A DNA stretch of 64,000 nt from Lonicera japonica (taxonomy: Eukaryota; Streptophyta; Magnoliopsida; Dipsacales; Caprifoliaceae): contig CM038469.1 of assembly GCA_021464415.1 (NCBI GenBank), positions 29,939,736 to 30,003,735 of the forward strand. Direction: 5' to 3'. The notes below the pieces were generated by a model. It made no database searches. It saw nothing but the letters and a program-made list of their open reading frames with translations, and was not told the DNA's origin. The translations under genes and the position numbers were made by a program. This document shows, in pieces, positions 18,542-31,759 of this stretch; within the stretch, counting starts at the first letter, position 1; the number at the start of each line of letters is the position of its first letter.

Positions 18542-19432
18542 ACTTTTATTAAGCATTAAGAGGGTAAAACAATCACCTCTTAAGTCTAAATGTTGAAGAC
18601 AATGGTAAAATGGTCTAGTGAAATTATTTCTAGACGAAGTTAATTCACTTTCAATTCTTGGAGGTTAAGTCAAAGGATTAGCAAAATTGAGGGTAACTCT
18701 AATGATATTAAGAATAGGGGTAACTTAAAAATTTCTATATAATATTAACTAATTTTGTTGTGACACTTATCACATTTTTATTGGAGTTAAATTGGTTTAG
18801 TTATAATTATTTTTGACGAGGTGAAATTGATAAACAATCCAATGTTAAAGTATACTTTTTGAAAAAACAATTCAATTCAATCGCATGCTTCATCAAATCA
18901 AGTTAAAATTGGATTGGATTGAATTGAATATGTAATTTTGAGTTGTTTAAATCAGATTATGCACACCTTTCACTCTTTATTGCATGGTGAAAATTGATTG
19001 ATATAAGGATAAAGAATTGTCTAGTTGGTTAAAGCTACTTTTAAGTTTTAAGAGGATTATGGTTTGAGTCCTTAAATATGGCTTGTACTAAAAAGAAAAT
19101 GCTTAATATACATGCTATTTATTACAAGATTTTAGAAACATGACTCTTAATTTAAAATGTACTTAAAACATAAAGGTGAGGAGACTCTTAAATGAAACCG
19201 ATAAGAGTATTTCTCTTTTTAGTAATAATTTTACGATAATTTATACCACATTTAAAAGGAAATTTATATAATAGTTGCTAAGCGTAAATAAAGTGTTTAA
19301 AATGTATAATTTGTAACACAAATAGTATCATAGGTATGAATTATTTGTAATATGAATAGTCTCATAGACACGAGTAACTAAACACGTGTAGGGTCATATA
19401 TAGATCTAGATCTTTAGTAGAATAAACATTTT
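18542..19432. other. Intergenic, one SINE-like relic
   Basis: AT-rich, with no ORF of note. At about 19018-19070 TAGTTGGTTAAAGC and GGTTTGAGTCC are spaced like pol III A and B boxes, so a decayed tRNA-derived SINE is possible. Confidence 0.4.
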
Positions 19433-20811
19433 TGTTGACCTATAAGGTCTTAATCTAATTTTGATAATGACAAAAAGTTAATCATGTGTATTTAACATTT
19501 GTCTTGAATGAATTTAGCTTATATCATTTTAACAAGCTCCATTGGATTCCCAAAGTATCTCGAGGACCAAAACCGTAACTAATATCAAGATTCTCACCTC
19601 TTCAAGAGATTCTTTCAACTCTCACATGATTTCAAGATATCATGTATCAAGATGGAAAAGTATGGTGCATTTAAGAAAGAAGTACAAAGAAATTCAATCA
19701 AGCTCCGTAAAGGCTAGATACTCTTTTTATTTGAATGGGTGCTTGGCTTTTTGTAAAGATATTATCATTGATCACAAACTAAGCTCAACCATGATTATGT
19801 ATCATTCATTGCATTCAACCTCTTTCAAAATCAAAGTTTGAATTGAACCTCATTTACAAAACTATTTCACATAAACTGGTTTTCTTGTAAAAATCATATC
19901 TAATTTATCCGGTTGTTTTTATGCTCAAAACCAACTCCAACATGCTTAGAATAACCTCTAGAACATTCCCCAAAAGTTTGGTTGATTTGAGGTTTAGCGT
20001 GTGGTAGAATTCCAGAAGCATGTAGTCGACTACACCATGTAGTCGACTACATGAGCCTTAGGTGAGTGGACTACCAAGCCAAAACTAGCCGTTGGAAAGT
20101 TGGTAAATGTCTACTTTTGACCCATAACTCCTTGTAACCATTTCAAACGGACAAATTCTTTTACAAGCTATTTATATGAGGTTTTAGACTCATTTTTATG
20201 GACTTGAATGATCATACAAACTTATTCTTCATATATCCTCATTATTCAAATATACAAGTTATTGCATTGATCATATTCTTCACATTTGAGCTTATTTATT
20301 GATTAATCTCGATATCTTTTAGTGTGAGTTTCATTTGTAATTCTTCAAATATTTAAGAGCTATTGTACATTGGTGTTAGCCACCAAAACTTATTCAAATC
20401 ATATTTGTGAGAGATATATCTCATAGTTTAGTAAGAGTGAATTTTTGTGTGAGTATTGAGAGTGATTCAATACTTGTAAAAGTGTGTGAGAAGAATACAC
20501 TTGTAGATGTTTGATCTTCACCTAGAAGAAGATCGGTATTAGTGAAAATTCTCGGAGAACTATCCGAGCGCGGAAGTAGGGGCTAACAAGCCGAACTGCG
20601 TGGACAAAAAGTCTTCGACTTCTATCGGTTTATTCTTTCTATCTCTAGCTTTCTTATTAATTGCTATATTTTCCTTGTGCTTGAGATTGCTTAAGTATTT
20701 TGCTTGTTTGCTTGATATAGACTTCAAATATTTTTTTAAACGGTTTTTTTAAAAATTCAATTAAGTTCAAAAACCCTATTCACCCACTTTTAGGGTATTT
20801 TTCGACCTACA
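19433..20811 (+). mobile_element. Sirevirus-like (Ty1/copia) solo LTR
   Basis: Starts TGTTGACCTATAAGG, followed soon by GATAATGACAAAAAG, and ends with a block (CCCTATTCACCCACTTTTAG ... CGACCTACA) like the 3' end of plant Sirevirus LTRs. Length about 1,379 bp. The flanking 5-mers ATTTT (19428-19432) and ATTTC (20812-20816) differ at one base, consistent with an aged target duplication. No internal region lies on either side, so it is probably a solo LTR from recombination. Confidence 0.65.
20021..20052. repeat. Two copies of a 14-bp palindrome TGTAGTCGACTACA
   Basis: Perfect palindromes at 20021-20034 and 20039-20052, four bases apart, inside the solo LTR. They may be binding sites or form a hairpin. 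Function unknown. Confidence 0.8.
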
Positions 20812-21752
20812 ATTTCACTTATTGATCTTATAATAAGGGTATTCCCATCATTGTGTCTAATCACCACTTCTAATCCACATGCTAATGACTAGTGGTAGAG
20901 ACACGTGGAAGGTAAAGGTTGGCATATGTCCACTTTGATTTTTGAAAAATATATATATATTTTTTTATAATTAACATGCTTGAAAAAATAATAATTTAAT
21001 ACATATACTTTAATTAAAACTTTGCCCCACCTTATTATAATGAAAAATTTACACATTGCTTCCTCTATTGCATATATTTTGTATTAACTTTGCCTCTCAT
21101 ATTTTATAGGCGCTTGTACACCGGAGGTCACGACATTATTTGCCCACCTTAACATTCAATCCTAACTCTGCCATTGCCAATGACTTTGATCAAATTGACG
21201 CATTTACATTGAATTTAATTCATTATCGCAAGGCTTATATCAACTACCAGTTATAATATCATATAATAGAAATGGTTTGAGAATAGATCGAGTCGTATCT
21301 CACTAAACGGATTTTAGCCTTTGCCAAAATCTAGTATGTACTTTGAAATTAGTTGGAATAAACCGCTCTATTTCTATCATTCCAAGTTGACCACACCAAA
21401 CTACAAAAAGTGAAACAAATTACCACCTTCAAAATGTAAAGGAATATACCACAATCAAAAAATGAACCTACATATTATTAAAATTGACTAGGTATAACAG
21501 CATCCGCTTAAATTACTAAATAACCAAATATTTTTAATATGATGACATTTTTAAAAATTAAGCTCAACTTGAAACATCTGGAGAAAAAAATATCAATTTA
21601 TGACAAACGGAGCGAATTAAAAAAAGAAATTCAATATGTAAAACTATTTACTTTCCCTTCAAAAAATTCATTTACTTTACATTCTCAAAAAATAAAAATT
21701 ATCTTCGTGTATATTTTGTCAAAAAATCTTCAGGGCCCACCTCATGGGGGAA
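20812..21752. other. Upstream flank of the KH gene
   Basis: AT-rich with no recognisable gene. The last part probably belongs to the promoter of the gene starting at 21877. Confidence 0.4.
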
Positions 21753-21806
21753 CTATAAAAGAACCACAATCTCCATTCTCCCCCAATCGTTACGCTATCT
21801 AGGGTT
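21753..21806 (+). promoter_or_regulatory. KH gene TATA box and telo-box
   Basis: CTATAAAAG at 21753-21761 lies about 120 bp before the ATG. TAGGGTTT (21799-21806) is a telo-box in reverse orientation, an element frequent near the start of plant genes for translation and RNA metabolism. Transcription start is inferred near 21785. Confidence 0.6.
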
Positions 21807-21876
21807 TTCACAACCCTCACACCCTCCCTCTCTCTCACTCCCGCCGAATCTTAATACACGCAATCAGATCAAATCA

Positions 21877-24800
21877 ATGGCGGAAGAGGTTCAATATTCA
21901 TCCACAGTCGAATCTAACAAGCGCAAGTACGAGGGCCAAACCACGCCACCTCCGCCTTCCGGTCGTCGGACGACCGGATTCTCTGCACCGATAGCCTCTC
22001 AGTCTCCAGATTCCGGCGGACAAGCACCACCGTCGTACAACAGCGTAGCGCCGCCGGTGGATGAGATCCAGCTGGCGAAACAGAGAGCGCAGGAGATCGC
22101 CGCTCGGTTGTTCAATAACGCCGAACCGAAGCGACCTAGGGTTGAGAATGGTGGTGGATTTGATTCCAATGATGGCAAGGGTTTCAGTTCTGGACCTACT
22201 GGTTTGTTTAACCTCTCTCTTTTTTTTTATTTGTTTGTTTGTACTTGATAGTTGATGTTTCAATTTCGTTGTTCTTATTGTTCATGTGTCAATTTATTTT
22301 TTTATTTCTCTGTGCGAGTGTCCACGAGGTTAGCACGATCATATGTTGTTTGTATCTTGACTTTTGTTGATATTATATCTAGTGAGTCCTTTCACACGGT
22401 CATTTCTTTTGAGTAGTTTTTTTATTTAACAAATGGACCTGAAATTGTAACCAGTACTGGTTGGCCACACTGCCAGTTTTGATGTATGTGAGATATATAC
22501 ATATATACTAGGTGCGAATGACACTTTTCATCTATAAAAAAGTGTGTTCAATCGCAACCACACAATTCTTTATCCCTTAGACTGAGACATTTTCAAGATT
22601 CAAAAACTGTTGTCCATTATTATTATATATATTAGGTCATAACCCAAAGCACTACCATCCATCATTTAAAAGGCATTTTTAATCTCAACCACACAATTCT
22701 TATCCCCTTATTTATTTTTAAGATAAGATGAAAAAACCATGGCGCCTTATTATATAGACTGTCATAATCCGTGGCAAAGGTATCTTAAATCTCAACCACA
22801 CAATTCTTTATCCCTCGTAAATTTTTAAGATTCAAAATCCATTGCCCCTTATTATTATATATATATAGATATGTCTATCTAGAATTACTGGTTATCTAGG
22901 TTCATCTCTTTGCCTTTTTTTTCTTTCTGCATTTGTGTAGTTGCAATGCGTGCTTTTTAATTCTGATTTTGTAGTTGATTACTTCATGGTCGTAGCATAA
23001 TTGGACTAGTATACATGACATGAAAAATGTCAAAACTTAGATGCATAACATTGTTTTCATATTTTTGTTTGTGCGTGTTTGCATTTTTTGTTTTGGCCAT
23101 GCTTGATTGTTTTTGAGTTCATGTTCAAGTGTATAATTGTGGGTGTGGTTTATGTATAAGTGAAGTAATTGTTTTGAAAGTAAATGTTATATTCACCAAT
23201 TGGGATTTGCTGCATGCAGATTACGGACAGAAGCCCATGTATAATGCTGCCCCCTCAATGCCTACTTCATACGGTTACCCTGGTCCTAGCAAGAAAATTG
23301 AAATACCCAATGGAAGAGTTGGTGTTATTATTGGTAAAGGTGGAGAAACTATCAAGTATCTTCAGCTTCAGTCTGGAGCAAAGATTCAGGTTACCCGCGA
23401 TATGGATGCAGACCCTAATTCTCAAACCAGGGCGGTTGAGCTTATGGGTACCTCGGAGCAAATAGCCAAAGCTGAGCAGTTGATAACTGAGGTTCTTGCG
23501 GAGGTACTAATATGTTCTCTAACTTCTGAAACCATGCTTACTCTGTGTAAAATAGTATTAGGCTCATAAACAGATAAAAGTCAGTCATTGATATGTAGAT
23601 GGATACTCATTACTTTGTTCGGTAAATCAGTTGAGATGCATCTGTGATGGATTGTTCTGTATTTTTAACTTATGTGGTTTTTCAATCAGGCTGAGTCGGG
23701 TGGTTCTGGCGTAGTTTCTCGAAGGGTAACTGGTCAGCCAGGGGGGGCCGAACAATTTGTAATGAAAGTTCCAAACAACAAGGTAAAGTGCCATTGAAAT
23801 TGATTGTACTTAATGGACCTTTGTCCAAATAGTATTTGATAGATCAGTCCATTTTCAGGTTGGTCTCATTATTGGTAAAGGAGGTGAGACCATAAAAAAT
23901 ATGCAAGCTACGACAGGAGCCCGCATTCAGGTTTGTTATTTATTGTTACTCTTTTTAGTTTGTTGTTATAACCTTGGAACTTCTGGTACTATTTTTCATA
24001 TTATTTGATGTGTGGTATCTTTCTCTGTTTCCCTGTGTGAAAATATTTGCATGGAGGAAATGCGTTTTTTCAGTAGAGTTGTTTGACCATGTTCCATACT
24101 CCTCACAGGTGATACCACTCCACCTGCCTCCAGGTGATACATCTAATGAACGGACAGTACAGATAGATGGGACAAGCGAGCAGATTGAGGCTGCAAAACA
24201 GTTGGTCAATGAAGTAATTAGTGAGGTATGTGTACGTATACAATGCGAGCAATCTTGGAACTGGATTCGAAAAATATTATGTGTGATCCACCTACTTGCA
24301 AATTGTCTGTTTTGAATGTTTTGCTTGGTTGTTATTTGATTCTATTTTCTATCTTGATGTTGAGTGGCCATTTCTAAAATCTTTTTTCGTTTTCTCCAAT
24401 TTGTTTTGAGTCCGTTTGGAGTGGATACTCGGTGAGGAAGTGTCCTAGGAGTGGTTGGTTCTGATTTTTTTATCTTTCTTGATGTTGATTAGCGATGGTT
24501 AGAATCTTTTTCTCTCCTCCACTTTCTGAGTCCCGTCGGAGTTGATACTTGGTTGAGCAGTGTCCGATAAGCTTTACTGCTATTGTCTCTTTATTGTTCA
24601 TTCGTGAAAATGAATTTTATGAACTAATATTTCGTGACTCTTGCTCTTGAACCCTATCCTAATTGATTTGCTTCAATTTAACAAAGTAAATGAGGACTGG
24701 TAAAATCCTTAACGGTGTCTGCTTAACTAGGTTTACTGACTTGGTTATGTGTAACTTTTGTAAGTGAATTTGGTCATATGTTCATTGTATCACCTGTTAC

Positions 24801-27800
24801 TTTTCCCTATATCCTGCTTGTGAATTCGGAGGTTGCAGATATCTCTTGCTGCCGCCTGTCAACGGGTGTAGCTTGGTTGTTTGATTTTAATTTCCACACG
24901 TGAAAATGATCATTGATGGAGGACTGGAGCTTCTGCTGTGCTCATTTCTTTAAGAGAGCCACCTGCTCTCTGAATTGACCACATTCCTTCTTCTAGTTGC
25001 AAAATAGGACGGGATTGCACGGTAATTTGAAATGCAATATATATCTGCCTATACCCATATTGGATGATATAATCTCTTTATATATCAACTGCCTCTGCAG
25101 GACCACGTGGCTTCTCTCCTACGTTCTGTTTTTAACTGTGGTTTTCTTTTTATATATCATCAGAGAGGTGGATATAAGATTTAAGGATTGATCAAAGAAA
25201 TTTTAGTTTCGAATAGTTCTAATAAATGGTGATATAAGATGTGCTTAAGGCTTATTTTGCATTTGTTGGATATTGGATATTGGTTTTTGTGAGGCAGGTA
25301 TTGTAGCATGGGCCTTTCAGCTGAGGTAACTAGCACAATATATAAGCTTTAATAATATTTAGGATATATTTAACCTGAGCACTACACTGGTTCATAGTTG
25401 AATGCACAAGTGAATGATGACCTTTGGGATTGTAGAACATGGTCACATGTGTTTGTTGTATGTGCGTAACATTTCTGATATTGTTATTGGGTACTGTTGT
25501 AGGGTTAGTGAATATTGGACATTAATGACACCAATATGGAACCCTTTAGTGTTGGTTGTACCTTCAGCAGTATTCTGGTATGGTTCTTAACCCAATTTTC
25601 TGGTAATTTATTAATACCGTGGAGAGAAGTTGAGGAATTGTTCATAGGGAGGATATACATGTAACTGTACACTTTCAGGATTGGATTGTGAGCCTTCAGA
25701 TTTTATATATTTTTAGTGTTTATTTACAGAGGTTTATCTGCTGGCTCTTAATAATGCTACAAAACTTTTTCAAGTTTATAAAACTTTCTTGTTCAGTTCA
25801 GCATTTGAATCTTTAGATAAAGGATTGTATCGATTTCTTTCTTTGGTGTCAATAGTTCACTAATTCACCCGAGTATGTCTTTCACATCCATTGCATTTGT
25901 TCTACTTTTTCTTGATCCTATATCGTTACAATTGGTCATTGGTGGACATAGGGCTAATTAATTATCTGTCTAAAATAATGTCTTTGATGATTGTCATATT
26001 TCGTTGTTGCGAAGATCAATTTTTTCTTGGAGAACTAATTATGGAATTGATACCAGGCAGTCACTGTTAAATAGTTTTGTATTGTATACGTTTTTCTTTG
26101 TCTACTTGGACATTATTCTTTTAAGAGCTGGGGAAATTGTAGTTTCAAAACTGCTTTTGTTATCTCAATCTCATTTTCTTCAATTTTTGTAAACTTGTAA
26201 CCTGGGTTATGTAGTTTTCTGACCTTCACTGCTTTTATTGAGTATTATGAAACAATTAAAATTGCATTATTTTGGATGGGTCCTTTAGAACTTCCCCCTT
26301 TTTGCTATTAATATTATGACTGAAGGTTTTAGTCCTCTCTCTCTCTCTCTCTGTGTGTGTGTGTTTTGGGTGGGGGGTTGGGGGGGAAGATGAACATCCT
26401 TCAACTTGGTACAATAGAGACTGATCTTACTACGACTTCTTGTTTAGAGTGAATTTTATCGTGTCATGTACTAAGTTGTTGCTTGGGTGGATGTTACTAG
26501 TGTATATTTCTGGTTTGATATCATAGTTCTCTTTACTCCTGCTGTATCTTCACAGGAATGGGTTATTTGTAATATATCTTTGTTCTATATACGTTCTTGT
26601 ATAGTTTTTTGTATATTCCCTTTTTGTACCCATTATTGTGAAGGTTAAAGTTTTGTTGGAGAATAATTATAGAATTGATTCAAGGCACTAACTACTAAAT
26701 AGTTTTGTATTTTTTTTTGGGGGGGGGGGGGTTGCGCATTGTAGTTTCAAAACTGCTTTTCTGATCTTACTATGCCTTTTTTTTTAAGAGTGAATTTCAC
26801 TGTGTCCTATACTAAGTTGTTGCTTGGGTGGATGTTACAAGCATATATATCTCGTTTTATGTGATAGTTCACTTTACTCCTATCTTCACGGCAATGGGTT
26901 ATTTGTAATATATCTCGGTTCTATATACGTTCTTGTATAGTTTTTGTATGCTCTTTTTTCCTTTTGTACCCATTCGCTTCGAATAGGGAGAGGGGATTGG
27001 CTCTTCTGCTGGAGTAAATCACTAATACCACCCAACCAGTACGGTATGTATTGGCCCCCCAAACCTGTCTCAATACAATTATTCGAATAATATCCTTCTA
27101 CAGTTATGATAGAGTTGGAATATATCTTTGTTACTTTGTTAATTTCTTGATATGCTTTATCTATATGTGGATATCTATGCATTCCTATATACATGTATAT
27201 ATAGAGTATGGTATTGTGTTAGTTTTCTTGGTTTATTTGAGATGACAACTTTGTGCAGAATCGTATGAGAAATCCAATGGGTGGAGGATATCAGCAGCAA
27301 GGCTATCAAGCTCGACCTCCAACAAACTGGGCCCCACCTGGTCAACAACCTGGCTATGGCTATGGTCAGCCTGGAGCATATCCTGGTCAACCCCAGTATA
27401 ATAATATGACACAACAACCTTATGGTAGTTATCCTCCGCAACCCACTTCTGGTGGATATGGCACTAGCTGGGACCCATCATCAGCGGCACCCACTCAGCA
27501 GACGACGCCTGCTGGTGGGTACGATTACTATGGCCAGCAGCAAGCCCCTGCACAGCAGCAAACTCCTGGTTCTACAGTTGCACCTGCTGATACTAATGCT
27601 GCCTATGGTTACAGTCAGCAAGCTGCTGCGGGTTATAGTCAAGGACAAGGCTATTCCCAAGATGGATATGGTGGGTATCAGGCATCGGGTGCACAATCCG
27701 GTTATGGTCAAACCCAGCCTGGATATGATCAGCAGCAAGGAGGATATAGTTCTACACCGGGTTATGGTAATGTCACCAACCAAACACCAGAGGGGCAGAC

Positions 27801-28377
27801 TCCATACAGCGATTCCAATCAAACACCTCAACAGGCCCAGTCATCTCAGCAGGGATACACCACTAGTCAGCAGCCTAGCCCTAACCCTAGCTACCCACCC
27901 CAAGGAACTACCCAGCCAGGGTATGGGGTACCCCCAGCTTCTGGTTACGGGGCTCAGCCACCTTCAGCATACGGTCCTGGTTATGGAGCCCCTCCAGCTC
28001 AGAAACCTCCAACTGGTCAGCCAGGTTATGGACAGCCCCAACAGTCACCCACTGCTGCCCAAGCAAGCTATGGTCAGCCGGGGTATGCCCATTCTCAGCA
28101 ACCACCAGCTCAGTCCGGCTATGCCCAGCCAGATTCTGGCGCCCAGCGGGCTCCACCCTCGGGTTATGGCACTGCTACAGCTCCAGGGTATGGTCCTGGC
28201 CCCACAGGGTATGGTGCCCAGCCAGGTTATGGTGCCCCACAGTACAACAGTGCGTATGCTGGAGGTTATGCCCAGCCGCCTCCTGTGTATTCTGGTGATG
28301 GGAGTGCTGCAGCGGCTCCAGCTTCTCAGGCTGCTGTTCCGCCCAGCGGCGTTGCCAAAACCTCACCCCAAAGTTGA
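21877..28377 (+). CDS. KH-domain RNA-binding protein (FUBP/KSRP-like), six exons
   Basis: Predicted 669-aa single-stranded nucleic-acid-binding protein, probably nuclear and involved in RNA processing. Exons: 21877-22201, 23220-23503, 23690-23782, 23859-23930, 24109-24225 and 27259-28377; all junctions are GT-AG and keep the frame. Exon 1 gives a Pro/Ser-rich N-terminus with the helix VDEIQLAKQRAQEIAARLF and a basic EPKRPRVE, likely a nuclear signal. KH1 (exon 2) has GVIIGKGGETIKYLQ; KH2 (exons 3-5) has GLIIGKGGETIKNMQ. Both have an intact GXXG loop (GKGG). The last exon encodes a ~370-residue Gln/Tyr/Gly/Pro-rich low-complexity tail with repeated GYG and QPGYG units, prion-like and likely to phase separate. 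Plant homologues annotated far-upstream-element-binding protein-like share this layout. Intron 5 is 3 kb and contains duplicated segments. No defects seen. Confidence 0.93.
22545..22870. repeat. Three diverged tandem repeats in KH intron 1
   Basis: A unit of about 110-130 bp recurs three times. Each carries CAACCACACAATTCTT-TATCCC (near 22556, 22685 and 22793), then TTTTAAGATTCAAAA and CCTTATTATTATATATA. Spacing and sequence have drifted, so this is an old duplication. Confidence 0.75.
26020..26980. repeat. Duplicated segments in KH intron 5
   Basis: About 26410-26635 and 26760-26975 share long blocks: ACTAAGTTGTTGCTTGGGTG, the block from GGGTTATTTGTAATATATC, and ATACGTTCTTGTATAG. A second pair is near 26030-26155 and 26660-26765 (TAAATAGTTTTGTAT, TAGTTTCAAAACTGCTTTT). 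Order and spacing suggest a tandem duplication of several hundred bases. A G-run after a T-run lies near 26710-26731. Confidence 0.75.
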
Positions 28378-31300
28378 TTTTTGTGGTAAGTTGATATTTC
28401 TTCACATGGTGGTTGGCTTGCTTGCCCAGTAATGAATTGTGTACCGTCTTTAGCAGTTTTTATTTTGGGTTTTTTTGTTAGTATGTAATAGACTGTTACT
28501 GAAGTTAGTGTTTCTGCTCTCTTTTGATTCGTTTTTGTCTTTGTTTTAATGCGGATGGTTATTGTCTGTTTGCTTTGAGAGACTGTTTAGTTGTTGATTA
28601 TATATGTTCCTGGGTTGCAAATTTGACCAACTGATAATTACCCACCCGCTATCCCCTGCTCTCCCCTCACACAAATATGCCATCCCCTGCTCTCCCTTCA
28701 CACAAATATGCACATGTTTCATAATCATACCTGAAGATTTGCGTGTAATGTCTGTACCAGCTGGCATCTATATGTGCACTCTTGCATTTTGTGATAGTTT
28801 TGAACGTGGCATTTGTGCAGAAAGTCGGTTTCCTTTTTCCTGTTTTTTTTAAAGACCAGGGGGAGGAGACAGGTGGACTGGAATAGGTATTTGGACATGT
28901 AGTTTCATTCTCATAACTGGTGGACTGGAATAGTCTTGATTTCTTTTGGTTCAAGCTGAAGCGATGGCAAAATTTCTAATGATTTGTTGTCTAATTGAGA
29001 AATCTTGGAGTTAAAATGCACCAATAAATTCCGAGCGGGAAAAGGAAAAAATCTGAAGGAAGTCACGACGTGGTTGGCTGTTTTCTACTTGCAATGTTTT
29101 GAAAAGGAAAAAGTTGGCTGATAAAAAATATGTTCGTCTTATTGTAAATAAAAGTAAACGTGTAACTAATATGACTTTGGCCATTATTTTATTATTTTAA
29201 TTTACGCCTTTAATCAACACACTTGTGGATAGAGAGAGACTAAACTGTTTATGAGAGTAGGTGTTGCCCCTACATATATATAGTCGGTCGAAAACCAATA
29301 AAGATCGCTATAAGCTGAATTATTATGTGACAAATGAAAAGTTAAATCCCCATTTATGTTTTGGCAGTTTTAGTAGAAAGATTTTGGTGAAGTAGCAGTT
29401 ACCACATATGCATTGAGCTAAAATCTGCGTGCACACGTATATATGCATGTGTAAATCTTTTTTGAATGCAGTTTAGTAAGTGTCCCCAGCAATTATATTC
29501 ATTTTGGTGAAGCATCTAAAAGCCAAAACTTGTAATTAGGCACATAAAATCCACATCTAACTAAAGTAGCTGAGTTTCAAATTTGTAAGTCCTCTCACCT
29601 GCAAATTTTTTTTTTTTTTTGTCCCGCATTGGCATTGTTACCATTTTTTGATTTATATATGTATATGTACGGAAAATTTTAAGTGCGGACCAGTCCGTAC
29701 GGTTTTGCGTCATATAGATATATTCTGCCTATCCAAACTAAAGTAATATTTGTCTTTCACATTTTTTATAAATAAATATATTAATTTTAACATAATTATT
29801 AATTATTTGTTAATAATAAAATTTATTTATTATTTTAATATCTACTCTATTAATTATGTCTAAAGGAGAAATTAGACTCCTATTAAAAAACATTACATAA
29901 GACGCACCACATAAATCAAAAGGCTCATTTAACATCCTATAGTTACTAAAAATTATATATAATTTGGTCCCTCCTAAAAATAAATCTTGATTTCGTCCCT
30001 GAACATATCCTTTCTTGTAAATTAAGTAAGGGCATTGGTGCACAATATTTGATGCCATTTTTTATTTGGCTTTTACCACAAAGTGTCCCCACACTTGCAT
30101 TGAGATGTGACTAATCTCTCTTCAAAAAACTAGTTATCTCTAGTAACAAGTTTTCTAGCGATAATTGCATGAATTGTTTGCCACTTGTGCCTGTTTTTTA
30201 ATACTTAAATTGATCATTTGCATTTTGCAATATTTTACTTGAATTTTTTATGTTAAATTGTTAACAAATTTTAATTTGATTATTTGCTAAAATTTTGATT
30301 ATTTGCAAAATCAAAGATTATTTTGTGAAGTATTTTACCAAAAGTGTTCCTATATCCTTACCCCAATTTGAGATAACACGCAATTAACCTTACCAAATTT
30401 TTTCAACTCCCCCACTTTTTTCCGCCTATGCCAAATAATACTTCTGTTTTTTTTCCTATAGAATACCCCTCTTACTCTAAAAACTCCAAAAATTTCGTTG
30501 ATGTTCCCTATAAACATCAATGTGGTCAAATTCCGGCCATTCCTTACCTTTTCCTGGCGAATTTCAACCGATTTTGGCAACAATCTGACCTCCCTTATAA
30601 CTATAATGATCTCATGTTTCAAGTGTATTTGATTTTGCGATAAGTTTCAGAAATCTGCATAAGAATCTCACTATGCGATTGAATTTAACGACAAATTGTA
30701 ATGCCTCAGGGAATACGATGTTGCGGGGGCGTCCACATTGCTTGGAGTTTGGGGTAAAGAAAATTAAGGGATTTTGCATTTTTCTTGTCAAATTGTAAGA
30801 TTTAGGTGGAGTAAATTGAATAAATTTGTAGATGTGTACAAAACTATTTTCAGAATAAATTAAGCCCAAACTTCCTACAAATGCTTACACGGCACCAAAG
30901 CATACTATAATACGTATGAACGCCTTTTCTCATGCACACATTATTTAATTTCAAATGGCTGAGATTTATTAAGTACCAAGTGAGAGCGAATGGAATGGAC
31001 TAACCTAATTGGTAAGACATTCACTTGAGTTCAAGAAATGTTCTGAGTTCGATTTGAAATAGATTTTTTTATTATTATTATTATAATAAACGAAAACAAC
31101 TTAGATCTTTCGTCAATAAAAAAAAAAAAAAAAATACCAAGTGAGCAACTACTATCCTCATGCAACCTATAATACAACTTTTAACTAATTAATTCAAATA
31201 TAGAGTCAAGAAAACAACCAATTACTCATTTATGTCTTTGACTATATCAAGGAAGGTTTTGGTCTGATGCGCACAAATTAAACTAATTTACTCAAAACCG

Positions 31301-31759
31301 TTTAAACAATAGGGAAAAAAAAACTCTCACTGGATCCTCAAAAACATTTAAATTTTTTTTATAGGTTTAAAATTGCACTCTCCATTGACTTAAAATCTAA
31401 ATTACTAACATAGACAATGATTTAATATCCTAAACACACAAGAAGAAGAGTAAAGATTAACATATAAAACACAAGATAAATAAATAACAAAAACTAGCTC
31501 GTAATTTCTTTTTGAAAAATCTCAACGATAGGGTTGTTTTTTTTATTTTTTGTCGGAGTAGAAATTAGGGAAACATAAATCTAAATCAAAGTTGAAAATT
31601 TGATTTCGGTTTGCTTTTTAAATCATCTAGGCCTAGACCCAAAGCTAATTTTTTGTTTGGGTTTCGGTTCAAGTTTGTTCAGTGTTCATAATTATTTTTA
31701 AAAAATAAATAAATTTTAGGGCAATATCAAATAAGTCCTCTACCACAATTACATTTGGT
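28378..31759. other. KH gene 3' UTR and intergenic
   Basis: The first few hundred bases are probably 3' UTR; GTAAGTTG just after the stop could be a donor for a 3' UTR intron. A ~31-bp unit (ATCCCCTGCTCTCCCYTCAC...) is repeated in tandem at about 28650-28711. At 31005-31070 CTAATTGGTAAG and GAGTTCGAT are spaced like A and B boxes before an (ATT)n run, suggesting a SINE relic. Otherwise no gene is recognised. Confidence 0.5.

Noticed and set aside
22545..22870. Repeats in KH intron 1 as a CRISPR-like array
   Set aside because: Plant intron, three diverged long units with no regular short repeats or spacers.
27422..28432. 336-codon overlapping ORF on the + strand
   Set aside because: It is the out-of-frame shadow of the low-complexity KH exon; its repeats mirror the real frame.
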